From Paucibacter sp. DJ2R-2 (GTDB lineage Bacteria; Pseudomonadota; Gammaproteobacteria; Burkholderiales; Burkholderiaceae_C), in NCBI RefSeq assembly GCF_025717675.1, contig NZ_JAJIRT010000001.1, forward strand, positions 1,550,001 through 1,614,000: a DNA stretch of 64,000 nucleotides. Reading direction: 5' to 3'. Of the stretch, positions 16,763 through 24,673 are shown one piece after another. The stretch's first letter is position 1; each line of letters opens with the position of its first letter. Under the pieces are notes generated by a model, which was not told the origin of the DNA, did not search any database, and was given only the letters and a program-made list of their open reading frames with translations. A program made the translations under genes and the position numbers.

Positions 16763-19585
16763 TCAGGTTCGCAGGCCCTCGGGCATGGACAGGGCGAGTG
16801 CCTGACGCAAAGCCTCGGCGGTGTCCCAGTCCTGCGCTGCTTGCCAGGCCTCTTGAAATGCCGAGGCGTCCGGGATGGCGGCCTTCAGCTCGGCCTGCCG
16901 GCTGAGCCAAAGCCGGTGTGCATGCTCAGGCAAAGGCAGGCCGGCCTTGCGGCGCAGCTGTTCGGCGGCGGACGCCAGTGCGCAGGCCTGTTGAGCTTGG
17001 CCCAGTGCCAGCCCCAAGGCCGCGTGGTCCTCGAGGCAAGCGATCAGCTGCTCGCGCATTTCAAAGGCATTGAAGGCCGTCAAAGCCTCGGCCAGCCGGC
17101 TGCGGGCCAGGGGCAGGCGGGCGGCTTGCACATCGAGCTTGCCCTGCCAGGCGAGCGCATTGGCCGCACCGCGCCGGTCACCCGCGTTCAGGCAAATCTT
17201 CAGCGAACGCGCCAGGGCCGCTTCTGCTGCGGCCAGGTCAGCTTGGTAGAAAGCGAGCTGACCCAAGGCCAGCTCACTTTCGGCTTCGGTCTCGGGGTTT
17301 TTGATCTGGCGGGCCAGCTGCAAAGCCGCTTGCAAGTGCACCTCGGCTTGCGGCCAATGGCCCAGATAAGTCTCAATCTGACCGAGTTGCAATCGAACCG
17401 TCGTCTCGCCAATCGCGTAAGCGCATTCTTGAAACAAGGTCAGGCTTTCGGTGGCCGCTTTGAGCGCGCCTTGAGCGTCGCCACAGCTGAGGCGGGCCAC
17501 CGCGAGCGTCGACAAAGTGGCGGCGGTTTCCTCCGGCTTGCCGAGCTTGCGACGCAAGTCCAGACAGGTGCTCAGATTCGTTAAGGCCGCTTTGTGGTCG
17601 CTCTGGCTCCAGGCCAGGCAGCCGTCCACATACAGCGCGAACCCATGCACCATGTCCGAGGCCTGAACCGCCGGCAGCTTGAGCATGGCTTGCAGGCTGG
17701 CCCGGCCTTCGCTGACATGGCCGCGCAAGATCCAGAAGCCCTGCAGGGCCACGGCTAGCTTGACGGCAATGATGGGGTCGACCGGCCCGTGCTCGGCCAT
17801 GGCCAGGTTCACCGCCGCGCGCAGATTGTCATGCTCGCTTTCCAGGCGGGCCAGCCATTCGCCCTGTTGCGGCCCCCGCATGCCATTGCGCCCTTGCTTG
17901 GCCAGTTCGAAAAAATACAGGCAGTGGCCGGCGCTGAGCTCAGCTGCGCGCTCGCTGTCGTTGAGCTTCTCCAGCGCATAGTCGCGGATCGTCTCCAGCA
18001 TCTTGTAGCGCGAAGACTCTTCGGTTTCGACCTGCATCAGCAGCGACTTTTCGATCAGGGCGCCCAAGAGGTCGAGCACGTCTTCCGGCGCGATCGGGTC
18101 TTGGCCGCACACCGCTTCGCAGGCTTCCAGGTCAAAGCCGCCTTTGAACACCGCCAGGCCTTGCAGCAGGCTGCGTTCGACATCGCTCAGCATGTCGTAG
18201 GACCAGTCCACCAGGGCGCGCAAGGTCTGCTGGCGATGCTGCAGCACGCGTGAACCGCCGGTCAGCAGTTTGTAGCGGTCGTCCAGGCGGCGATTGATCT
18301 CGGCCACCGACAACATCCTTACCCGGGCGGCCGCCAGTTCCAGCGCCAGGGGAATGCCCTCCAGCCTTGCAACCAGCTCGGCCACGGCCGGTGCTTGATC
18401 CTCATCCAGCGTGAAGCTGGGCTTGTGGGCCTGGGCCCGGTCGACGAAGAGCCGCACCGCGGGCGATGCCATCAGCACCGCCATCGAGGCGCCGACCGGC
18501 GGGAGCGCCAGGGGCAGGATGGGATAAGTGCGCTCGCCGGGAATGTTCAGCGCTTCGCGGCTCGACGCTGCCAGGCGCACATGTGGTGCGGCGCGCATGA
18601 CCGCATGGGCCAGCGCGGCCGCCGGCTTGATCAGGTGCTCGCAGTTGTCGAAGATCATCAAGACCCGGCGATGCTTGAGATGCGCACAGACCGATTGCAG
18701 CAAGCTGCATTCCGGTTCCTCGCGCACGCCCAGGACTTGTGCCGCTTCGCTCAGTGCGAGCTCCGGGTCGGTGATGGGCGCCAGATCCAGAAACCAGACG
18801 CCGTCCGGGAACTGGTGCATCAACTCGGCGGCCGCTTGCAGGCTGAGCCGGGTCTTGCCCAGGCCGCCCATGCCCAGCAGGGTCACCAGGCGGGCGCTGC
18901 CGAGCAGCTTTTTGATGTCGCGCAGTTCCTGGTCCCGGCCGACGAAGCTGCTCGCTTGTTGAGGCAGGTTGTTCGGGATCTCGCGGACCGGCAACCAGCG
19001 CTCGCCCGAGCGAATCACGCGGTAGACCTTCTCGCCATCGGCCAGTGCGGTGAACCCAGCGCCGTCGAGGCTCGCTTCGAACAGTTCGATGGGCTCGGAC
19101 ACCCCCTTCATCATCCAATGGCCATGCGACTCGATCGGAAGCTCGCTGTCGGGCAGGGCCGCCCGAGCTTCCGCGCTCAGCAGGGTCTGGCCGGCGCCGG
19201 CGACCGACATGATGCGTGCCGCCGTGGGCTTGGCCAGGCCCTCCACCTCCAGTGGCTTGGCACCTCGCTGCACATCTTCAGGGCAGTTCTCGCGCAGAAT
19301 CACGGCGCCGACATGAAGGCCGGCCCGCGCCTTGAGCGCCACCGGCAGCTGGGCCAGGGCCTGGTGGTAGGCCTGGGCATAGTGCAGCGCGTCTTCGCAA
19401 CGTTCAAACAGCAGCAGCATGCCGTCGGTCTTGTCGATCTCGCGGCCTCGCCACACGGGCAGGAGGTCGCGCGCCAGCCGGTCGTGCTGCAGCCAGACCT
19501 CGGCCATGGCCTGGTCGCCCAACTCTTCGGAAAGCTTGGTGCTGTCCACCACGTCGGTCAGCAGCAGTGCGCGAATCTCAGACAT
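16763..19585 (-). CDS. Class III cyclase-domain / STAND ATPase / TPR regulator
   Basis: This 941-residue signalling protein has three parts. Residues 1-165 form a class III nucleotidyl-cyclase-like domain with both metal-binding aspartates (D11 in LLTDVVDST and D54 in DKTDG). The usual transition-state Asn is replaced by Pro120 in LAKPTAAR, with R124 kept. Residues about 205-520 form an AfsR-like NTPase with Walker A LLGMGGLGKT (K244) and VLMIFDNCEHL. The rest is TPR-like helices. There is no DNA-binding domain. Catalytic activity is doubtful. I start at MSEIRALL (19585); an ATG at 19612 would add nine residues. It is last in a run of four minus-strand genes. Confidence 0.85.
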   Translation of the reverse strand: MSEIRALLLTDVVDSTKLSEELGDQAMAEVWLQHDRLARDLLPVWRGREIDKTDGMLLLFERCEDALHYAQAYHQALAQLPVALKARAGLHVGAVILRENCPEDVQRGAKPLEVEGLAKPTAARIMSVAGAGQTLLSAEARAALPDSELPIESHGHWMMKGVSEPIELFEASLDGAGFTALADGEKVYRVIRSGERWLPVREIPNNLPQQASSFVGRDQELRDIKKLLGSARLVTLLGMGGLGKTRLSLQAAAELMHQFPDGVWFLDLAPITDPELALSEAAQVLGVREEPECSLLQSVCAHLKHRRVLMIFDNCEHLIKPAAALAHAVMRAAPHVRLAASSREALNIPGERTYPILPLALPPVGASMAVLMASPAVRLFVDRAQAHKPSFTLDEDQAPAVAELVARLEGIPLALELAAARVRMLSVAEINRRLDDRYKLLTGGSRVLQHRQQTLRALVDWSYDMLSDVERSLLQGLAVFKGGFDLEACEAVCGQDPIAPEDVLDLLGALIEKSLLMQVETEESSRYKMLETIRDYALEKLNDSERAAELSAGHCLYFFELAKQGRNGMRGPQQGEWLARLESEHDNLRAAVNLAMAEHGPVDPIIAVKLAVALQGFWILRGHVSEGRASLQAMLKLPAVQASDMVHGFALYVDGCLAWSQSDHKAALTNLSTCLDLRRKLGKPEETAATLSTLAVARLSCGDAQGALKAATESLTLFQECAYAIGETTVRLQLGQIETYLGHWPQAEVHLQAALQLARQIKNPETEAESELALGQLAFYQADLAAAEAALARSLKICLNAGDRRGAANALAWQGKLDVQAARLPLARSRLAEALTAFNAFEMREQLIACLEDHAALGLALGQAQQACALASAAEQLRRKAGLPLPEHAHRLWLSRQAELKAAIPDASAFQEAWQAAQDWDTAEALRQALALSMPEGLRT

Positions 19586-19796
19586 CTGGAACCATGAATC
19601 CGGTGCGGGCAAGGCGATTGCCCTGGCATATGGCCTGCATTCTAGGAAGCTGCAGCAGGCCCTGTCACCCTGCGGCTGCGGGTGTCGACAGAATCGCGCC
19701 GCGCCGGGCCCGCAGATCTGCCCGAGTTGGCTTGCGCCTTGCCCCTTCTGTCGCAGTCTTCAGCGCCCGAAAGTGGCTAAAAAATAACTTGGCAAT

Positions 19797-20510
19797 TCAG
19801 CTGATCTTGCCCAGATCACGGTCTGCGCCTTGCAGCTGGGTCTGGGCGCGCTGCACATCGCTGCTGAGCCGGTTGGCCAGCAGGTTGAGTAAATGAAAGC
19901 CGAAGGCCGGGTCCTGAAAATAGAGCTGGCGGACCGTGCTGTCGTGGATTTGCAGGACGGTGCCGGCCCTCAGGCAGCGAACCGTGTGGGTGCGAACGCG
20001 TTCGGGCGAGAACAAGGCGATCTCGCCAAAGATATGGCCGGCTTCCAGGGTCTTGCCCAATTCGACCAATTCCAGTTCGCCGTCCACCAACAGAAACAGG
20101 TGCTCGGCGGCGTCACCCTTGCTGAACAGGGTCTGGCCGGCCTTGAGCTTTCGGGCCTTCATATAGGGCTTGAGCCACAAGCCGGCGCTGTCGCCGGCCG
20201 CTTCGGCACTGCGCACCCGGCGTGTCAGCCGGCTCACCTCGGCCGCCCGGTACAGATTGACCGGCAGCAGCACCGCAGCGATGCAAAACGTGATCGGCGA
20301 TGGCCGCAGGGCGCCGTAAACCATCAGGCCCACATTGCTGCCGGCGGCCAGCCAGCGCAAGGGCGACATGGTCTTGGCCAGCGCGCCTGCCATGATCAAG
20401 CCAATGGCGATGGCGGCGGCCAGATGAGCCAGCATCTGCTGTGGCGAAGCGAGCACGCTGCTCAGCCATGCGCTGGCCAAGGTGCTCAGGTGTGTGAACC
20501 ACTCGTTCAA
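19797..20510 (-). CDS. Three-helix membrane protein with cyclic-nucleotide-binding domain
   Basis: This 237-residue protein has three hydrophobic helices (about 29-46, 52-70 and 72-88) and a C-terminal cyclic-nucleotide-binding domain (about 118-225). FSKGDAAEHLFLLVDGELEL and the phosphate-cassette-like GEIALFSPERVRTHT are present. The layout resembles Popeye-type proteins, in which three membrane segments carry a cNMP-binding domain. The only upstream start in frame is TTG at 20510, with a weak ribosome-binding site. It lies between a GNAT fusion gene and the cyclase-like regulator, which suggests a common nucleotide signal. Confidence 0.75.
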   Translation of the reverse strand: MNEWFTHLSTLASAWLSSVLASPQQMLAHLAAAIAIGLIMAGALAKTMSPLRWLAAGSNVGLMVYGALRPSPITFCIAAVLLPVNLYRAAEVSRLTRRVRSAEAAGDSAGLWLKPYMKARKLKAGQTLFSKGDAAEHLFLLVDGELELVELGKTLEAGHIFGEIALFSPERVRTHTVRCLRAGTVLQIHDSTVRQLYFQDPAFGFHLLNLLANRLSSDVQRAQTQLQGADRDLGKIS

Positions 20511-20582
20511 GAAGTTGCTCGCTGCTGGGGCTGGGGCCGGGGTGCCGAATTTTGCATCGGGATGCGGGAAGCGTCGCCTGCT

Positions 20583-20598
20583 GCAGCCCTGAGGCTGC
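20583..20598. repeat. Small hairpin between two minus-strand genes
   Basis: GCAGCC and GGCTGC form a perfect 6-bp stem around CTGA, eight bases beyond the stop of the minus-strand CoA-transferase/GNAT gene. No U-run follows. It may mark a processing or pausing site in the operon-like run. Confidence 0.3.
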
Positions 20599-20605
20599 GC
20601 CGGGT

Positions 20606-22576
20606 CTAGAGCAGGCTGGTGATCCGCACCGAGGAGCCCATGCTTTCCAGCTGAATATTGCTGCTCAGGCTGCGTGCTAGGCGAATCATGCGTTCGTTAT
20701 TGCTCAGCACTTCGGCCACGAAGCCACGCACGCCGCGCAGCCGGGCGTGTTCGCTCATGCGCTCCTGCAAGAGGGCGCCCAGGCCTTGGCCCTGCCAGTC
20801 GGGGTGCACCATGAACGCGGTCTCGGCGAGATTGGTGCTGGGGTCGATGACATACATGGCGTGCGCAATGATGACGGGGTGCTCGCGTGTGCCGACACAG
20901 GCGACCATGCCGACCTCGGTCTCCGAATTCAGATTGCACAGGCGTTGCACATCACGACTGGAAATGCCGCGCAGTTGGCGGAAGAAACGCGTGTAGACGT
21001 CGTGCTTGGGCAGGTGGTGGAAGAGATCGCGGATGGCGTCGCCATCGGTCGGCATCGTCGGGCGCAGCAGCACCGGGCGCTTGTCCTTGAGTTGCAGCTG
21101 CCGCTCGTCCTCGACGGCATAGGCCTGCAGATTGCGCAAGGTCTGGTCGGCCGGAACATAGCCCAAGGCCTGCGCCTGGTCGAACAAGGCCTGGCGCACC
21201 TTGGGGTGGGCGATTTGTATCATCGCCAGGGCCCGTTCGCGGACCGACTTGCCGAACAGATAGGCGATGCCGTATTCGGTGATCACATAGTGCACATCGC
21301 TGCGCGCGATGGTCGCGCTCTCGCCGGCGCTCAGGGCGGCGCGGATGCGTGAGCTTTCGCCGTCTTCCTCGGTGGACGGCAGGCAGATGATGGCTTTGCC
21401 ACCGGCTGAGCGCGAGGCGCCCTGCAGGAACTCGGCCTGTGCGGCCAGGCCGCTGTAGAAGTCGCCGTGCAGTTGATCGACGCAGACCTGACCGGTCAGG
21501 TCGACGGCAAAGGCCTGCGTCACCGAAACCAGCTTGTGCTGCGAGCCCAGCGTGAAAGCGTCGCAAACGACTTCGATGGGCTGGAAGGAGAACATGGGGT
21601 TGCCATCGATCAAATCGTAGAGCCGGCGTGAGCCCATGGCAAAGCTGGTGACGATCTTGCCGCGTTGCGTGCTCTTGCGCTGGCCCGTGAGAATGCCGCG
21701 CTCCAGCAGCGGGATGATGGCATCGGTGATCACGTCGGAGTGGATGCCCAGATCCTGCCGGTCGGTCAGGTACTTGAGCGCCTCGTTGCTGAAACGGCCC
21801 ATGCCGATTTGCAGGGTCGAGCCGTCGTCGATCACGCTGCCGATGTAGCGCGCGATCTTCTCCACCACCTCGGTCTGTTGGACCTCGTGCAGGTATTCGA
21901 TCACCGGCGTGTCCACCGGCACCAGATGGTCGATCTCGCCGACATGCAGGGTCGAATCTCCCATGGAGCGAGGCATATTGGGGTTGATCTCGGCAATCAC
22001 CAGGCGCGCTTTGGCCACGGCCGCCGGCGTGATGTCGACCGAGACGCCCAAGGACACATAGCCGAACTCATCGGGCATGGACACCTGGATCAGGGCGACG
22101 TCGAGCGGAATCCGCCCGATGGCGATCAGCTGCGGCACCCGCGCGATCGAGATCGGCACATAGTCCGCCAGCCCCAGCTTGACCGCGGCGCGCATGTCCT
22201 GGCCGACAAAGAAGCAGCGGTGCCGGTACTTGGTCCGGGGCTTGCCCGTGTCGTCAAACTGGACCGCGCGGTCGGTCAGGAAGTGCAGCAACTCCACATC
22301 TTGTGGCGCGTAGGCCAGCGCCTCCAAGGCCTCGACCAGGCTGCGCGGCGTGGCGCAAGCCGTGCCGACGAACACATGGTCACCGGGCTTGATATGACTG
22401 ACCGCCTGCTCCGCCGTGCAGATCTTGGCGGCGAAAGCCTGCAAACGCGGGTCGATGGACGGGCCCGCCTCCTCTTCACCCACGGAGCGAAAGCGCTGCT
22501 CCCACTTCTGTGCTAGGCGGCTCAGAATGCCTTCGGCCGAAGGCTTGACGGTGGTGTTGCCCGGATAGCTTGCCAT
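20606..22576 (-). CDS. Acetyl-CoA hydrolase/transferase fused to GNAT domain
   Basis: This 656-residue fusion has an N-terminal acetyl-CoA hydrolase/4-hydroxybutyrate CoA-transferase part (about 40-470). DGSTLQIGMGRFSNEALKYL and ITEYGIAYLFGKSVRERA are typical of that part. A C-terminal GNAT domain follows (about 485-656), with FMVHPDWQGQGLGALLQER as the acetyl-CoA loop. The first part exchanges or cleaves acyl-CoA thioesters, and the second could acetylate a protein or small molecule. Such fusions are known but their substrates are largely unassigned. It is 56 bases from the cNMP-binding patatin gene upstream, so co-transcription is likely. Confidence 0.85.
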   Translation of the reverse strand: MASYPGNTTVKPSAEGILSRLAQKWEQRFRSVGEEEAGPSIDPRLQAFAAKICTAEQAVSHIKPGDHVFVGTACATPRSLVEALEALAYAPQDVELLHFLTDRAVQFDDTGKPRTKYRHRCFFVGQDMRAAVKLGLADYVPISIARVPQLIAIGRIPLDVALIQVSMPDEFGYVSLGVSVDITPAAVAKARLVIAEINPNMPRSMGDSTLHVGEIDHLVPVDTPVIEYLHEVQQTEVVEKIARYIGSVIDDGSTLQIGMGRFSNEALKYLTDRQDLGIHSDVITDAIIPLLERGILTGQRKSTQRGKIVTSFAMGSRRLYDLIDGNPMFSFQPIEVVCDAFTLGSQHKLVSVTQAFAVDLTGQVCVDQLHGDFYSGLAAQAEFLQGASRSAGGKAIICLPSTEEDGESSRIRAALSAGESATIARSDVHYVITEYGIAYLFGKSVRERALAMIQIAHPKVRQALFDQAQALGYVPADQTLRNLQAYAVEDERQLQLKDKRPVLLRPTMPTDGDAIRDLFHHLPKHDVYTRFFRQLRGISSRDVQRLCNLNSETEVGMVACVGTREHPVIIAHAMYVIDPSTNLAETAFMVHPDWQGQGLGALLQERMSEHARLRGVRGFVAEVLSNNERMIRLARSLSSNIQLESMGSSVRITSLL

Positions 22577-22632
22577 GGCGGTTTCCCAGTTGATGCGTGA
22601 TCGCTGAAGCCTGAGCGATGCCTAAGCGATGA

Positions 22633-24486
22633 CTAAGCGGTCGCGCCGGGTTTGGCGTCAAGAACCTCGCAGCCATGCTCGTAGCCCAGCTGGACCAGCT
22701 CGTCGAAGCGGCTCCATTGCAACATGCCGATGCGGCTCAAGGGTGGATTGAAATAGAGGTCGATCAGCTTGCGCACCTCGCGCTGGCGCGAGGTGCTGCA
22801 CAGCACGGTGACATTCATCAGCAAGGCCGACAGGGCCGGCAGGCGGAAGCGCCGCTGGGCGCGCGGCCGCAGTTTGTCGCGCAACAAGGCCAGGCTGCCC
22901 GGCACCTCTTCAAAATCGAAACGGCGGGCCTTGTTGCTGTCCAGGTCCACGCCGATCACGCGGCCGATGCCCCAACGTCTGCGCATGACATCGGCCGGCA
23001 AATTGTTGAAAGTGCCGCCGTCGCAGAGCAGATCGCCGTTCCAGATGACAGGCGGCAGCGCGCCCGGGATGGCCACGCTGGCCAACAAGGACTTCAGCAG
23101 CGAGCCCTGTTTGATCACCTGCTCGCGGGCTTGAGAGTAGTTGGAGGCGACGCAGAAGAAGTTCTTCCACAAGTCCTCGGCCTGCGCGGCGTGGCCCGTC
23201 AGCTCCAGGATGGAGCCCTCGACCACGCGCCGCAGGCGCCGCCCGCGAATCAGGGAAATCATGGGCAGCCAGTTGAAGTCGCCGGTCGGGTTGCTGGCAA
23301 AGGCGCGCCGGGCGACGGTGGTCATCAAGTCCAGTGGCCGGTCCATGCCCACCAAGGCAGCCATCACCGCGCCGATGCTGGTGCCGCCGACCAGATCGAT
23401 CTCGATCTTGCGTTCGAGCAAGGCGCGGTAGATGCCGATATGGGCCAGGCCCCTGGCCCCGCCGCCGGCCAGCACCAGGCCGACGCCGTTGCGGCTGACC
23501 AGACGGGCCAGCCGGCTGAAGTCGCGCGGAAGCTGTGGGCGGATGTGGACATGGTCGGCCAGCGGCCGGCGCGCCAGCCAGGCCTGGGTTCCCTGCGGCG
23601 ACTGGCGCTCGCTCGGGTGCAGCAGGACCAGGATCTCGGTGGCGTCCGTGCGCGGCGGCCGGCTGATCAGGCACTGCTGCTCGATCGGGTGCAGTTGCGG
23701 CGCTTGATCGGCATCGGCGAGCAGCAGCAACTCATCGCAATGGCGGCAGCAGCGTTCGGTCCAGGGGCTGGCTTCGCTGTCGCTGACCAGGAGGACGAAA
23801 TCGTTCTCGGCCTCGATCTGATCGAGGTGCACCGCAATGCGGCGGGTGGCCGCGGTATCCGACCCTGGCCGTTCGCAAATCGTCGGGTCGTTCAGATCGG
23901 TGCCAATGCTCTGCGCCGACACCAGGGCCACGCGGCCAAAGCCTGCGAGTTCCTGGGCCAGATTGCTCGCGAAGCGGGCATGGTCCACCTGGACCGTGAT
24001 CGGCAGCACGCCGATGGTGACGGGCTTGTCCGGCAGCGAACGGGAGCCTTCGGTCTTGAGCCGCAGGATGATTTGCCGCGTCAGCGCAATCGACACTTTT
24101 TCGCTGATGGAGAGCAGCTGATTGAAGCGCTCCTTGGCCAGGCGCACCAAGACCGAGTCGCGGATGGCGACCAGGGTCGCCGAGCGTGGCTCGTCGGTGA
24201 ACAGGCTCATTTCTCCGACGATCTGGCCGCGCCCGATCTCGCGCACGGTGCGCGTCTCGCCGAATTCGTTGCTGATATAGGTGCGCAGCCGGCCGCTGAG
24301 CAGCAGGTACATGGCGTCGCCCGCTTCCCCCTGGGTCATCAAGGCCTGGCCGGCCGGCACTTCCACCCATTCCAGGTGGGGCAGCAGGACTTCGATGGCC
24401 TGAGGTTCGATGTCGCCCAACAGCTCAGGCAGGTGCCTGCGCAGCAAGGTGTCGAGATGCTTGGGGTGTTCGGTGAAATTCGGCAT
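22633..24486 (-). CDS. Patatin-like phospholipase with cyclic-nucleotide-binding domain
   Basis: This 617-residue protein couples a cNMP-binding domain (about 25-140, phosphate cassette GEMSLFTDEPRSATL) to a patatin lipase (about 335-520). The patatin part has the oxyanion loop GGGARGLAHIG, the nucleophile Ser370 in GTSIG, and the catalytic Asp in the DGG motif. The middle region (about 155-290) resembles the linker of neuropathy-target-esterase-like proteins. It probably cleaves membrane phospholipids, possibly gated by a nucleotide. It is first of four minus-strand genes and divergent from the TPR metallopeptidase. Confidence 0.9.
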   Translation of the reverse strand: MPNFTEHPKHLDTLLRRHLPELLGDIEPQAIEVLLPHLEWVEVPAGQALMTQGEAGDAMYLLLSGRLRTYISNEFGETRTVREIGRGQIVGEMSLFTDEPRSATLVAIRDSVLVRLAKERFNQLLSISEKVSIALTRQIILRLKTEGSRSLPDKPVTIGVLPITVQVDHARFASNLAQELAGFGRVALVSAQSIGTDLNDPTICERPGSDTAATRRIAVHLDQIEAENDFVLLVSDSEASPWTERCCRHCDELLLLADADQAPQLHPIEQQCLISRPPRTDATEILVLLHPSERQSPQGTQAWLARRPLADHVHIRPQLPRDFSRLARLVSRNGVGLVLAGGGARGLAHIGIYRALLERKIEIDLVGGTSIGAVMAALVGMDRPLDLMTTVARRAFASNPTGDFNWLPMISLIRGRRLRRVVEGSILELTGHAAQAEDLWKNFFCVASNYSQAREQVIKQGSLLKSLLASVAIPGALPPVIWNGDLLCDGGTFNNLPADVMRRRWGIGRVIGVDLDSNKARRFDFEEVPGSLALLRDKLRPRAQRRFRLPALSALLMNVTVLCSTSRQREVRKLIDLYFNPPLSRIGMLQWSRFDELVQLGYEHGCEVLDAKPGATA

Positions 24487-24673
24487 AAGGCGCCCGCGCG
24501 CGCTGAAAAACCAACAATGGCTAACTTAACACCACCAGCGCGACACCCCATGAACAGACGGTGGGGGAATTCCCGAACGGACGGTTTCTACTTCGCCCAA
24601 GCGGCGGGCCGCCCCCAGCCGCAGCACGTATGCTTTCGCGCGATCCGTGCCTGACTCCGAGGTTTTGCCCGCC

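Noticed and set aside
16763-20510. Straight call of a Pycsar defence system
   Set aside because: The cyclase domain is fused to a STAND/TPR protein and lacks the usual Asn. The gap to the TM-cNMP gene is over 200 bases, and no other defence genes are near. Kept only as a hypothesis.
22675-24654. 659-codon plus-strand frame over the patatin gene
   Set aside because: It is the mirror of a well-matched patatin/cNMP gene, and its composition is unlike real proteins.
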